Shown here: piece by piece, positions 54,701 through 62,834 of the stretch
How positions within the stretch are numbered: the stretch's first letter is position 1
Layout: each line of letters opens with the position of its first letter
From: Paraburkholderia sp. BCC1884
GTDB lineage: Bacteria; Pseudomonadota; Gammaproteobacteria; Burkholderiales; Burkholderiaceae
Assembly (NCBI RefSeq): GCF_900996225.1
Contig: NZ_CAAJGL010000134.1
Location: forward strand, 1-64,000
DNA length: 64,000 bases
Direction: 5' to 3'
Made by a program: the position numbers and the translations under genes
The notes under the pieces: generated by a model
The model's database searches: none
Told to the model about the DNA's origin: nothing
The model's input: the letters and a program-made list of their open reading frames with translations, nothing else

Positions 54701-55697
54701 CATGGCCGGCACCGCGGGCAACCGCGTGGTGACGGGCGTGGCGGCCGGTGCGGTCAACGCGTCGAGCGTCGATGCTGTCAACGGTTCGCAGCTGTATGCG
54801 ACCGCGGCCAGCACGGCGGCGGCTCTGGGTGGCGGCTCGACCGTCAACGCCGATGGCACGATCACCGCTCCGACGTACACCGTCGGCGGCACGACCGTGA
54901 ACAACATGGGCGACGCGATCAGCAACATCGATAACCGTACGACGCAAAACTCGTCGGAGATCGCCAGCATGCAGACGACGATCAACAACTTCGGTGGATC
55001 GGTGACGAACGCGGTGCAGTACGACTCGTCCGTGCACGACAAGATCACCCTGGGCGGCTCGACCGATGCAGCGAAGGTGAAGCTGACCAACCTGCAGGAC
55101 GCGGATCTGTCCGCAACCAGCACCGACGCAGTCACCGGCTCGCAGTTGTGGAACACCAACCAGCAGGTTGCGGATCTGAACCAGCAGGTGAAGAACCAGG
55201 CGTCGAGCGGCAGCGGCAACATCGCGATCAACACGGACGGTGGTGCGGCTTCGGCATCGGGTGACAACTCGATGGCGATGGGCGGTGGTGCACAGGCAAG
55301 CGGTGCGAACTCGGTGGCAATCGGTAGCGGCTCCGTCGCGGATCAGGACAACACCGTGTCGATCGGCTCGGAAGGCAACGAACGTCGTCTCACGAACGTC
55401 GCGGACGGCAAGGCCGGCACCGACGCAGTGAACATGCGTCAGTTCCAGTCGGGCATGACCGAGTTGTCGCGTAACGCTTACAGCGGTGTCGCGGCAGCCA
55501 CGGCGTTGACCATGATTCCGGATGTCGACCTGGGCAAGACCATTGCCGTCGGTGTCGGCACGGCGAACTACAAGGGCTATCAAGCTACGGCGCTCGGCGC
55601 ATCGGCTCGTATCACGCAGAATCTGAAGGTGAAGATTGGCGCGGGTATCAGCTCCGGTGGCACGACGGTCGGTGCGGGTGCGTCCTACCAGTGGTAA
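45795..55697 (+). CDS. 3' open frame of the giant adhesin (heads, stalk and YadA anchor)
   Basis: 3,300 codons. The start given is the first possible initiator (TTG) and is unlikely to be used; the frame is open from 45567. Features in order: neck and stalk modules; a head at about 46550-47060; two near-identical ~740-bp head/neck modules at 48148-48900 and 52281-53015; long coiled-coil stalks built of DIAKNT/DIAANTS heptad-like repeats (49060-50720, 53180-53710, 54070-54220). Next comes a membrane-proximal head near 55230, then the YadA anchor (about 55420-55697) ending GAGASYQW. Asparagines at regular core positions resemble the ion-binding layers known from other trimeric adhesins. Confidence 0.85.
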   Translation: MSVGSSTAQRQLVNLAAGTQDTDAVNVKQLKNAGLSTDTSGNVTNAFVAYDSTTKDKVTLAGGAAGTTITNVKAGTLSASSTDAVNGSQLFTTNANVTTAQGAADAAKTAASTAQTTADAAAVAAGNAVQFSAAQGGNADVKGKKLVNVAAGTANTDAVNVAQLKAAGLSTDTSGNVTNAFVAYDSTTKDKVTLAGGAAGTTITNVKAGTLSASSTDAINGSQLFATNSNVTNLSTTVNNIAGGGGVKYFHVNSTGNDSSASGIDSIAIGSAAKTSSTYVGDIAIGMNSSAASGSSIALGKDAYAVSSGGMGMALGAGSTSSGKSAVAVGGGALASGVSSAAMGAGAVASGGNSAAIGLNALASGNEAVALGHLASASTWGAVALGDKTAVTGTYSTAVGNLASATGSSSVALGNGSLADRDNTVSVGSATTQRQIVNVAAGTQDTDAVNVKQLKNAGLTTDTSGNVTNAFVAYDSTTKDKVTLAGGAAGTTITNVKAGTLSASSTDAVNGSQLFTTNANVTTAQGTADAAKTAASTAQTTADAAAVAAGNAVQFSAAQGGNADVKGKKLVNVAAGTASTDAVNVAQLKAAGLSTDTSGNVTNAFVAYDSTTKDKVTLAGGAAGTTITNVKAATLSASSTDAVNGSQLFATNEKVEQNAEDIAQNTSDIAKNADDIAQNTSDITTINNTIKNGVGLVQQDPTTKEITVAKNTDGTVVNVAGTAGNRTITGLNAGLNDSDALAVSQLKSAGFSLDATGAVTNQAVTYAAGSLASGSPAIKLDAGQGDSEYFVDGDRRKGLLPKGTVISNVASGVQDTDAANVGQIYDIVNQLGSGGDGLQATLLKGGMLKASAGGSGVDTTGLTTSYKTAAYYSQVAGMGDSIGSTPPSDVARAEGAASIAIGSNAYGKGSKSTAVGVQSYASGTDSVALGSGSVANLDNTISVGSDGTGSYTAYDAKGKAYTIQNQANTRRLVNMAAGQNDTDAVNVSQLKGVTTALGGGSSVNADGSVKAPTYTVNGADYNNVGEAIAAAASTGGGTDPNAVAYDGESKDVVTLGGAEGTAIKNVKAGELSADSMDAVNGSQLFATNANVDQNTADIAKNVGDIAANTSDITKNTGDIAANTSDIAKNTGDITDLNTTVTNLSGEMGDAVKYDASTHDVVTLGGAEGTTLKNVKAGELSADSMDAVNGSQLFATNTKVDQNTSDIAKNTGDISNVDARVTNVEGSVTGITNQISNGEIGLVQQDATTKTITVAKDLDGTMMNVAGTAGDRTISGVKAATLSADSNEAVNGSQLFATNANVDQNTADIAANTSDITKNTGDIAANASDIAKNTGDITNLNTTVTNLSGEMGDAVKYDASAHDVVTLGGVEGTTLKNVKAGELSADSMDAVNGSQLFATNSKVDQNTSDITRNTGDIAANTSDIAKNTGDITNLNTTVTNLSGEMGDAVKYDASAHDVVTLGGVEGTTLKNVKAGELSADSMDAVNGSQLFATNSKVDQNTSDIAKNTGDISNVDARVTNVEGSVTDITNQISNGEIGLVQQDATTKTITVAKDLDGTMMNVAGTAGDRTISGVKAATLSADSNEAVNGSQLFATNANVDQNTADIAKNAGDIAANTSDITKNTGDIAANASDIAKNTGDITTLNTTVTNLSGEMSDAVKYDSAAHDKVTLDGANGTTIANVKAGVADTDAVNVAQLKTVDARIDTIDQNMGNIGNMVAYDDASKGAITLGGTEGTALKNVKAGELSADSMDAVNGSQLFATNTKVDQNTSDIAKNAGDITNLNTTVTSLSGEMGDFVKYDSSAHDAVTLGGEAGTTISNVKAGVADMDAVNVAQLKAAGLNTDASGNVTNAFVAYDDISKGKVTLEGANGTTITNVKAGALTAKSTDAVNGSQLYTTNQAIGQNTTDIASLSGKMADVVKYDSSVHDKVTLAGTAGTTITNLKAAALSSTSKDAVNGSQLYATNQTVTQNTGDITKVNARVTNLDNAMNDVVKYDTSAHDLVTLGGTTGTTITNVKAGELSETSTDAVNGSQLFATNSKLDQNAADIAQNADDIAKSADDIAKNTGDITNLNTTVTNLSGEMGDFVKYDSSAHDSVTFDGKDGTTLSNVKAGLADTDAMNVAQLKSAGFSLDDKGMVQNKAVTYDVGSIEAGAPSITLSAGEGDSKYFVDGDRRKGLLPKGTVISNVANGVQDTDAANVGQVYDIMNQTSDNSVQATRMLKASAGGSGIDTTGLTTAYKTAAYYSQVAGMGDSTGSTAPSDVSRAEGAASIAIGSNAYGKGSKSAAVGVQSYASGTDSVALGSGSVANLDNTISVGSDGTGSYTAYDAKGKAYTIENQANTRRLVNMAAGQSDTDAVNVSQLKGVTAALGGGSSVNADGSVKAPTYTVNGTTYGNVGDAIAAAASTGGSGGDTDPNAVAYDDASKGLVTLKGAEGTTIANVKAGELSAASTDAVNGSQLFATNGKVDQNAADIAANTSDIAKNTGDIAANTSDIAKNTGDISNVDARVTNVEGSVTNITNQLNNGEVGLVQQDAATKTITVAKDLDGTMMNVAGTAGDRTISGVKAATLSATSTEAVNGSQLFATNAKVDQSAADITKNTGDIAANTSDIAQNTSDVAKNTSDIAANTSDIAKNTGDITTINTQISTMTGEMADAVKYDSAAHDAVTLGGTNGTTISNVKAGVADMDAVNVAQLKAAGLNTDASGNVTNAFVAYDDATKGKVTLGGGNLGTTIANVKIATLSATSTDAVNGSQLFATNTNVDQNTADIAANTSDIAKNTGDITNLDQRVTTNEGNITNLDQRVTDNSASISSIDGRVTNVEGSVTNITNQINNGEIGLVQQDKDSHDLTVAKGLDGTHVDFTGTAGVRELIGVANGTTDASAVNLSQLKPAVDALGGDAKVNADGSVTGPTYHVQGGTQSTVGGALDTLDANLSSLQSQMGSAGVGMVTQDAVSHDILVAANTNGTRVNMAGTAGNRVVTGVAAGAVNASSVDAVNGSQLYATAASTAAALGGGSTVNADGTITAPTYTVGGTTVNNMGDAISNIDNRTTQNSSEIASMQTTINNFGGSVTNAVQYDSSVHDKITLGGSTDAAKVKLTNLQDADLSATSTDAVTGSQLWNTNQQVADLNQQVKNQASSGSGNIAINTDGGAASASGDNSMAMGGGAQASGANSVAIGSGSVADQDNTVSIGSEGNERRLTNVADGKAGTDAVNMRQFQSGMTELSRNAYSGVAAATALTMIPDVDLGKTIAVGVGTANYKGYQATALGASARITQNLKVKIGAGISSGGTTVGAGASYQW
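48148..48900 (+). repeat. Long internal direct repeat of the giant adhesin, copy 1
   Basis: This module encodes a block running from YFVDGDRRKGLLPKGTVIS through AAYYSQVAGMGDS and SIAIGSNAYGKGSKS to the VNADGSVKAPTYTVNG segment. It recurs at 52281-53015 with only scattered residue changes and a six-residue length difference (GSGGDG...). Confidence 0.8.
52281..53015 (+). repeat. Long internal direct repeat of the giant adhesin, copy 2
   Basis: Second copy of the ~740-bp head/neck module, 4.1 kb from the first. Recombination between the two would delete or add 4.1 kb in frame if the spacing is a multiple of three. Smaller blocks such as the KTITVAKDLDGTMMNVAGT unit also recur (about 49540, 50440 and 53405). 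Confidence 0.8.
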
Positions 55698-55822
55698 GCG
55701 GCTTGACGGACGGGGCGTGAGTCTGGTCCGTCAACTGAATCTGTTCTGACTTATCTGAAAGCGGGCCCTTGTCGGCAGACCTTGCCGCAAGGGCCGCACT
55801 TCACTCGAATCAATTCCCGACA

Positions 55823-56548
55823 ATGAACCTGACCCTGATGAGATATCTTCGCGCGCCGCTGTTGGGCGCGTTTGTGGGCTTCCTCGCTGCGTGTACCACG
55901 CAGTCGGGCCCGACCTACACGCTTCGCGCAGTTAGCGTGCCGAATCAAACCTCGTCCGTTTACCGCGTGAGTTGCGATGGACTCTTCGAAAGCTCGAAAA
56001 GCTGCGTGCGAGTAGCCGAGGAAACCTGTAAAGCGCAGCCCGTCACGTGGCTTGAATCGATCGACCGTGTGAGCGGTTCGGCGCCGATGAAAGACCCGCG
56101 CGAGTTGACCTTCATGTGCGGTCAATCCGTTGCGCAGCAACCCGCGCAGCAACCCGTTTCCCAGCCGGCTCAGCAGCCGCAAGCGCGCCAGGCTGTCCCG
56201 CAACGTCAAGTGTTGCTGCAAGGCGATGCGAACTTCGCCACCGACAGCGCAACGCTGAGTCCGTCTGCGAAGACCAGCCTCGACCGCTTCCTCAATGCGA
56301 ACCAGAGCGTTGTTCTTCGTCGCGTAACGGTGATGGGTTATACCGACAACACCGGTTCCGACGACCATAACCTGAAGCTGTCACAAGCTCGCGCGCAAAC
56401 CGTCGCACAGTACTTGCGCGACGGCGGCCTGCGCGCCGGGCAATTTATCGCGCAAGGTCAAGGCAGCGCCGATCCGGTCGCGTCCAACGCGAGCGCGGAA
56501 GGCCGCGCACGTAATCGCCGAGTCGAAGCGCGGGTGCTGGCTGAATAA
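55823..56548 (+). CDS. OmpA-family outer-membrane lipoprotein downstream of the giant adhesin
   Basis: 241 residues. The lipobox FLAAC places a lipidated Cys near residue 24. A central region with five cysteines and a QQPAQQP-rich linker follows. The C-terminal OmpA peptidoglycan-binding domain runs from about 130 (VLLQGDANFATDSATLSP) with VMGYTDNTGSDDHNLKLSQARAQTV. The domain should grip the cell wall. It lies 125 bp after the adhesin in the same direction. Lipoprotein partners help export or stabilise some trimeric adhesins, so a helper role is a reasonable inference. ATG 55838 is an alternative start. Confidence 0.85.
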   Translation: MNLTLMRYLRAPLLGAFVGFLAACTTQSGPTYTLRAVSVPNQTSSVYRVSCDGLFESSKSCVRVAEETCKAQPVTWLESIDRVSGSAPMKDPRELTFMCGQSVAQQPAQQPVSQPAQQPQARQAVPQRQVLLQGDANFATDSATLSPSAKTSLDRFLNANQSVVLRRVTVMGYTDNTGSDDHNLKLSQARAQTVAQYLRDGGLRAGQFIAQGQGSADPVASNASAEGRARNRRVEARVLAE

Positions 56549-56577
56549 CCTGCAACGCGTCGTTCTAATTGTTTGAC

Positions 56578-56606
56578 CCGAGGCCTGCCATCGCGCAGGC
56601 CTTTTT
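56578..56606. terminator. Terminator after the OmpA-like lipoprotein gene
   Basis: The stem AGGCCTGC/GCAGGCCT at 56581-56602 is followed by five T residues. It lies between converging genes (lipoprotein and hexR). Confidence 0.78.
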
Positions 56607-56618
56607 ATCTGGGCTCAC

Positions 56619-57464
56619 TCAACCCGCGTCGTCCGTCCGCAGTCGACCGATCACGCCCTTCGCCTGACCCAACCTCTCCACCAACTCGGGCCCACGCTTG
56701 AGCGCCACGCCCACCGCCAGAATGTCGCCGATCGCCAGATGCGACATGCGCGACGTCATCGGCGAAAACACATCGGTCTCTTCCACCACGTTCGAGAACA
56801 GGCAAATCGTCGCGACACGCGCGAGCGGCGAACTGCCATGCGTAATCGCAATCACTTTGGCGCCGCGTGCAAGCGCTGATCGAGCCGCTTCGATGATGTC
56901 GCGCGTACGTCCGGTATTGGACACCGCCACCACCACATCGCCGGGCTCCAGCAGCGCCGCCGACATGCAATACGTATGCGGATCGGAATACGCGACGCTC
57001 GGCATGCCAAGCCGGAAAAACTTGTGCTGGATATCCTGCGCGGCGATGCCCGAGCCGCCCGCCCCATAAAACTCGATGCGCGCCGCATTCGCCAGCAGCT
57101 CGACGGCCGCTTCGACGCTATCCGGCGACAGGTTGTTGCGCACTTCGATCAGCGTGCCGATGGTACGGTCGAACACCTTCGCGATGAGTCCGGGCGCGCC
57201 TTCATCGGGCCGCACGTCGCGATAGACGGTGGGCACCCCCGACGCAATCCCCTGCGCGAGGCGGATCTTGAACTCGCGAAACCCCGAAAAGCCGAGCGCA
57301 TGGCAAAACCGCGCGATGGTCGGTTGACTCACGCCCGCGCGGGCGGCCACTTCCGTCATCGACAGATCGAGTACCTCACGCGGCGCTTCGATTATGTAAT
57401 CGGCCAGCTTGCGCTCGGACGGACGCAACTGGTCGCGCATTTCTTCCACTTGAGACAGCATCAT
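56619..57464 (-). CDS. hexR: HexR (RpiR-family) repressor of hexose catabolism
   Basis: 281 residues. The N-terminal RpiR-type helix-turn-helix (about 1-77) contains ARAGVSQPTIARFCHALGFSGFREFK. The C-terminal SIS sugar-phosphate domain has FYGAGGSGIAAQD near 132 and VVAVSNTGRTRDIIEAA near 178. HexR senses 2-keto-3-deoxy-6-phosphogluconate and represses Entner-Doudoroff genes. It faces edd across a 293-bp space holding two sites that match the HexR consensus, so regulation of both itself and edd-eda is likely. Confidence 0.9.
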   Translation of the reverse strand: MMLSQVEEMRDQLRPSERKLADYIIEAPREVLDLSMTEVAARAGVSQPTIARFCHALGFSGFREFKIRLAQGIASGVPTVYRDVRPDEGAPGLIAKVFDRTIGTLIEVRNNLSPDSVEAAVELLANAARIEFYGAGGSGIAAQDIQHKFFRLGMPSVAYSDPHTYCMSAALLEPGDVVVAVSNTGRTRDIIEAARSALARGAKVIAITHGSSPLARVATICLFSNVVEETDVFSPMTSRMSHLAIGDILAVGVALKRGPELVERLGQAKGVIGRLRTDDAG

Positions 57465-57519
57465 CGGAAAACTCGCACTATGCTGAAGAATGCGTGGACT
57501 ATATCTGATCGTTAAAGAA

Positions 57520-57534
57520 GGTACAAAAACTACA
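57520..57534. promoter_or_regulatory. HexR-type operator, copy 1 (hexR side)
   Basis: On the minus strand this reads TGTAGTTTTTGTACC, matching 13 of 15 positions of the published HexR pattern TGTARTWWWWYTACA as I recall it. It lies about 55 bp upstream of the hexR start, suited to autoregulation. Confidence 0.65.
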
Positions 57535-57650
57535 TTTTACGCCTAGGTGTAATCCCTAATTCAAAGACTAAATTCGGCAGATGGCCGCCGGATAAGCCGA
57601 TTCGGCGACCCGGGCGTGCCGCGCTGCAACAAGGAACGTCATTGCGATCG

Positions 57651-57665
57651 TGTAGTTTTTCTACT
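57651..57665. promoter_or_regulatory. HexR-type operator, copy 2 (edd side)
   Basis: TGTAGTTTTTCTACT matches 14 of 15 positions of the HexR pattern. It is centred about 100 bp before the edd start, within the likely promoter. It shares its TGTAGTTTTT half with copy 1 in opposite orientation, 116 bp away. Confidence 0.75.
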
Positions 57666-57757
57666 AACATTGCGTCAGTCGCCTCATCCGACACACCCCT
57701 GCGATACCTACCTGGCCACGCGCCTGCGCGCGAAAAGCCAGCGACGAAGGAGCTCCG

Positions 57758-59689
<1,932 letters not shown>

Positions 59690-59691
59690 CT

Positions 59692-60333
59692 ATGACGGCG
59701 AAAACAGTAAGCGAAATCGTGCGCCTCGGCCCGGTGATCCCGGTGCTCGCATTCGACTCGGCTGAGCAGGGCAAACACGTGTCGCGCGCGCTGCATGCGG
59801 GTGGCGTCAAGGTGCTGGAAATTACGTTGCGCACCGCAGCAGGACTGGAAGCGATCGAGCGCGCCAGCAATCTGGCGGACGACATCGTGGTCGGTGTCGG
59901 CACGATTACGAAGCCCGAGCACTGCGCGCAGGCGAAGAAAGCGGGCGCGCAGTTCGGCGTTTCGCCGGGCCTCACGAAAGACATGCACAAGGCCGCGCAG
60001 GACGCCGGCTTGCCGTTGCTGCCGGGCGTGATGACGCCGAGCGACATCATCGCCGCACTCGAACTCGGCTACGAGATCGTGAAGTTTTTCCCGGCGCAGC
60101 AAGCCGGTGGCGTGCCGATGCTGCAAGCGTTCCATGGTCCGTTTCCGACGCTGAAGTTCTGCCCGACCGGCGGCATCACCGCTGAAACGGCCACGCATTT
60201 CCTGTCGCTGCCGAACGTGGTGTGCGTCGGCGGATCGTGGCTCACGCCGAAATCCGCGCTGGCCGCGCAGAACTGGGACGAAGTCACGCGTCTCGCGCGT
60301 GCCGCCAGCCAGTTGGCCGCCCCGGCTCATTAA
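59692..60333 (+). CDS. eda: 2-keto-3-deoxy-6-phosphogluconate aldolase
   Basis: KDPG aldolase (213 residues) giving pyruvate and glyceraldehyde 3-phosphate. The Schiff-base lysine is in EIVKFFPAQQAGG near 130, and the catalytic glutamate in VKVLEITLRT near 43. GVGTITKPE and CPTGGITAETA bind phosphate. Many relatives have KFFPAE where this has KFFPAQ. It is coupled to edd. The 257-bp gap that follows carries the leader of the gluconate permease gene and no other visible gene. Confidence 0.95.
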   Translation: MTAKTVSEIVRLGPVIPVLAFDSAEQGKHVSRALHAGGVKVLEITLRTAAGLEAIERASNLADDIVVGVGTITKPEHCAQAKKAGAQFGVSPGLTKDMHKAAQDAGLPLLPGVMTPSDIIAALELGYEIVKFFPAQQAGGVPMLQAFHGPFPTLKFCPTGGITAETATHFLSLPNVVCVGGSWLTPKSALAAQNWDEVTRLARAASQLAAPAH

Positions 60334-60590
60334 GTTGCGACACCACGTACGTTAGCCTTCAGATAACACGGGCCGACGCACAGGAGCCTCGTCGAATCAG
60401 CCGCTCTGGCTGTTCCGGCGAGGCTCATTTTGTATCCGCGTGGCGGATTGGCGCGCGCATAAAGTCAACAGACAGTAAAATTCCAGCGTCCGCGCGGTTA
60501 GCCCGGTTTCAGGCACCGCACGGGTTGCCGTGAGACAAGGTGCCGACCGTTTTCGCATCTGGAATCTAATAACGCAAAAGGAGGAGCTTC

Positions 60591-61988
60591 ATGGAAGCTG
60601 TCCACGGCAGCATGCTGCTGGTCTATGGCGTGATCGCCATCGCATTGCTGATCCTGCTGATCACGCGCTACAAGGTTTATCCGTTCCTCGTTCTCATCAT
60701 CGTGTCGCTGCTACTGGGTCTCGCATCCGGCATGCCGATGGCGACCATCGTCAAATCGTTCGAAACCGGTAACGGCAACACGCTGGGGCACATTGCCATC
60801 GTGGTCGGCCTCGGCACCATGCTCGGCAAGATGATGGCCGAGTCGGGCGGCGCCGAGCGCATCGCCACCACGCTGATCGACCGGTTCGGCGAGAAGAACA
60901 TTCATTGGGCGATGATGGTCGTGGCGATCATCGTGGGCTTGCCGGTGTTCTTCGAAGTCGGCTTCGTGCTGCTGATTCCGATCGCCTTCAACGTCGCCAA
61001 ACGCACCAATAAATCGCTGCTGCTGGTCGGCCTGCCGATGGTCGCGGGTCTGTCCGTCGTGCACGGTCTGATTCCGCCGCATCCGGCCGCGATGCTCGCC
61101 GTGCAGGCCTATCACGCCGACATCGGCAAGACGATTGCGTATGGCCTGATCGTCGGCATTCCGACGGCGATTGTTGCCGGTCCGCTGTTTGCGTTGACGA
61201 TCAGCCGCTACATCAAGCTGCCGAAGGACAACGCCCTGGCGTCGCAATTCCTCGGCGCAGGTGACGGCAAGGACGCGGACCCCAAAAACGGCGTGCAAAA
61301 CACGGCGCCCAGGCGCGAACTGCCGAGCTTCGGCATTACGCTCTTCACGGTGCTGTTGCCGGTGATCCTGATGCTGATCGGCAGTTGGGCCGATCTCGTC
61401 ACGTCGCCTAAGACATTGCCGAACGATCTGCTGCATTTCGTCGGCAACTCGGACGTCGCGCTACTGATCGCGGTGCTGGTGAGCTTCTGGACTTTCGGTG
61501 CAAGCCGCGGTTTCAATCGCGAGCAGATCCAGAAATTTTGCGGCGAATGTCTCGCGCCGATCGCGGGCATTACGCTGATCGTCGGCGCAGGCGGCGGATT
61601 TGGCCGCGTGCTGATGGATAGCGGGATTTCGAAGGAAATCGTCAACGCGGCGACGTCGGCGCATCTTTCACCGCTGCTGTTCGGCTGGATGGTCGCGGCT
61701 CTAATCCGTCTCGCGACGGGTTCGGCTACGGTCGCCATGACCACGGCTTGTGGCATCGTCGCGCCGATCGCGGCGGCGGGCGCGGTGCAGGTCCAGCCGG
61801 AGTTGCTGGTGCTCGCCACGGGCGCGGGCTCGCTGATTTTCTCGCACGTGAATGACGGCGGTTTCTGGCTGATCAAGGAGTACTTCGGGATGACGGTGGG
61901 GCAGACCTTCAAGACATGGTCGCTCCTCGAAACCATCATCTCGCTGATGGCTTTGGGTTTGACCTTCGCACTCGCGGCGGTCGTGTAA
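60591..61988 (+). CDS. Gluconate:H+ symporter (GntP family)
   Basis: Inner-membrane permease (465 residues) with about 12-14 hydrophobic segments. The GntP signatures are VGLGTMLGKMMAESGGAERIA near 75-95, GLPVFFEVGFVLLIPIAF near 118-135, GLIPPHPAAMLAVQ near 160 and SHVNDGGFWLIKEYFG near 415. It has a strong AGGAGG site and is followed 10 bases later by gluconokinase, so gluconate is imported and phosphorylated by one unit and passed to Edd/Eda. Confidence 0.93.
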   Translation: MEAVHGSMLLVYGVIAIALLILLITRYKVYPFLVLIIVSLLLGLASGMPMATIVKSFETGNGNTLGHIAIVVGLGTMLGKMMAESGGAERIATTLIDRFGEKNIHWAMMVVAIIVGLPVFFEVGFVLLIPIAFNVAKRTNKSLLLVGLPMVAGLSVVHGLIPPHPAAMLAVQAYHADIGKTIAYGLIVGIPTAIVAGPLFALTISRYIKLPKDNALASQFLGAGDGKDADPKNGVQNTAPRRELPSFGITLFTVLLPVILMLIGSWADLVTSPKTLPNDLLHFVGNSDVALLIAVLVSFWTFGASRGFNREQIQKFCGECLAPIAGITLIVGAGGGFGRVLMDSGISKEIVNAATSAHLSPLLFGWMVAALIRLATGSATVAMTTACGIVAPIAAAGAVQVQPELLVLATGAGSLIFSHVNDGGFWLIKEYFGMTVGQTFKTWSLLETIISLMALGLTFALAAVV

Positions 61989-61998
61989 GGAGTTTTTG

Positions 61999-62493
61999 AT
62001 GATTCTGATCGCAATGGGCGTGTCGGGCGCCGGCAAGACACGCATCGGCGAAATGCTGGCGGAACGCCTGCACTGCGCCTTCACCGACGGCGACGCATTT
62101 CACAGCGCCGCCAACAAAGAGAAAATGCACCACGGCATTCCGCTGACGGACGAAGACCGTTGGCCGTGGCTGCAAACCATCCGCGTGGCGATCGTGGAAA
62201 AGCAGACAGCGGGCGAGACGGCGGTGTTCACGTGCTCGTCGCTGAAGCGTTCGTATCGCGACGTGCTGCGAGACGGCGACCGGGACGTGTGCTTCGTTTA
62301 TCTGAAGGGCACACGCGAGGTGCTGGAAGAGCGCTTGACCACGCGCACCGGTCATTTCTTCGATCCGTCGCTGCTGCAAAGCCAGCTCGATACGCTCGAA
62401 GAGCCGGGTTCGGATGAAGCGATCACGGTGAGTATCGAGTTGACGCCGGAAGAGATCGTCGAGGAAGTGTTGAAGCAGGTTAAGGAGCGCTAA
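61999..62493 (+). CDS. gntK: Gluconokinase
   Basis: Thermoresistant-type gluconate kinase (164 residues) producing 6-phosphogluconate. The Walker A P-loop GVSGAGKT is at 7-14. DGDAFHSAANKEKMHHGIPLTDEDRWPWL is the substrate segment near 31-59, and TCSSLKRSYRD near 82. An AAGGAG site overlaps the stop of the permease. It is the last gene of the gluconate unit. Confidence 0.94.
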   Translation: MILIAMGVSGAGKTRIGEMLAERLHCAFTDGDAFHSAANKEKMHHGIPLTDEDRWPWLQTIRVAIVEKQTAGETAVFTCSSLKRSYRDVLRDGDRDVCFVYLKGTREVLEERLTTRTGHFFDPSLLQSQLDTLEEPGSDEAITVSIELTPEEIVEEVLKQVKER

Positions 62494-62834
62494 AACCTCG
62501 ATAGTCGTTAGTTCGTTTCACTTCCAGATAGCTGAACCGTTGTCGTTGTCAGTCCGGCTCGCTCCCAGTAGCGAGGCGGACTATCCCGTGTTTTACCGCT
62601 CGTCAGAAATCGGACCACCGGCTTGCACAGCCGGCTCGGTTCAACGATCGCACGATCGCACCGTTCCCCTCTCGCTCCTCGCATCAACGCGGTTCGTCAC
62701 TCACATCTGCTTAAGAATCGCTCCCGCGATTAAGACGGTTCTGAATTTCATAAGCCTTTTCAAACCTTACAGTTCGTCGCTGAGTTTGCGCCGTCCGGCG
62801 CAGCATTTTGATTCGTGGACGAGATGTGCAGGTT
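62494..62834. other. Gene-free space before the TpsB gene
   Basis: 341 bp between gntK and the secretion gene. No coding frame is convincing and no terminator with a T-run was seen after gntK. The AT-richer segment 62700-62780 is the likeliest place for the promoter of the downstream gene. Confidence 0.45.

Larger units (their letters stand above)
44386..55697 (+). pseudogene. Giant trimeric autotransporter adhesin gene with an apparent frameshift near 45590
   Basis: Read as one gene this would encode about 3,770 residues: signal region, YadA head repeats, many neck/stalk modules and a C-terminal YadA anchor. The 5' frame is coherent to about 45590 (...NCSDFSAVD) and then degenerates. The next frame, open from 45567, resumes the head pattern at once (SFQSKTTAYGAALAVGSSAKADG). 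One missing base near 45575-45597 explains both. There is no long homopolymer or short repeat at the junction, so programmed phase variation is unlikely. A true mutation or a sequence error are the alternatives; the well-preserved 3' 10 kb favours an error or a very recent mutation. Confidence 0.75.

Noticed and set aside
50295..55583. Very long open frame (about 1,760 codons) on the minus strand inside the giant adhesin gene
   Set aside because: It is antisense to a repetitive high-GC gene. The product is Arg/Val/His-rich with no domain, and the + strand frame has clear adhesin modules. The same holds for the minus-strand frame at 47184-50258.
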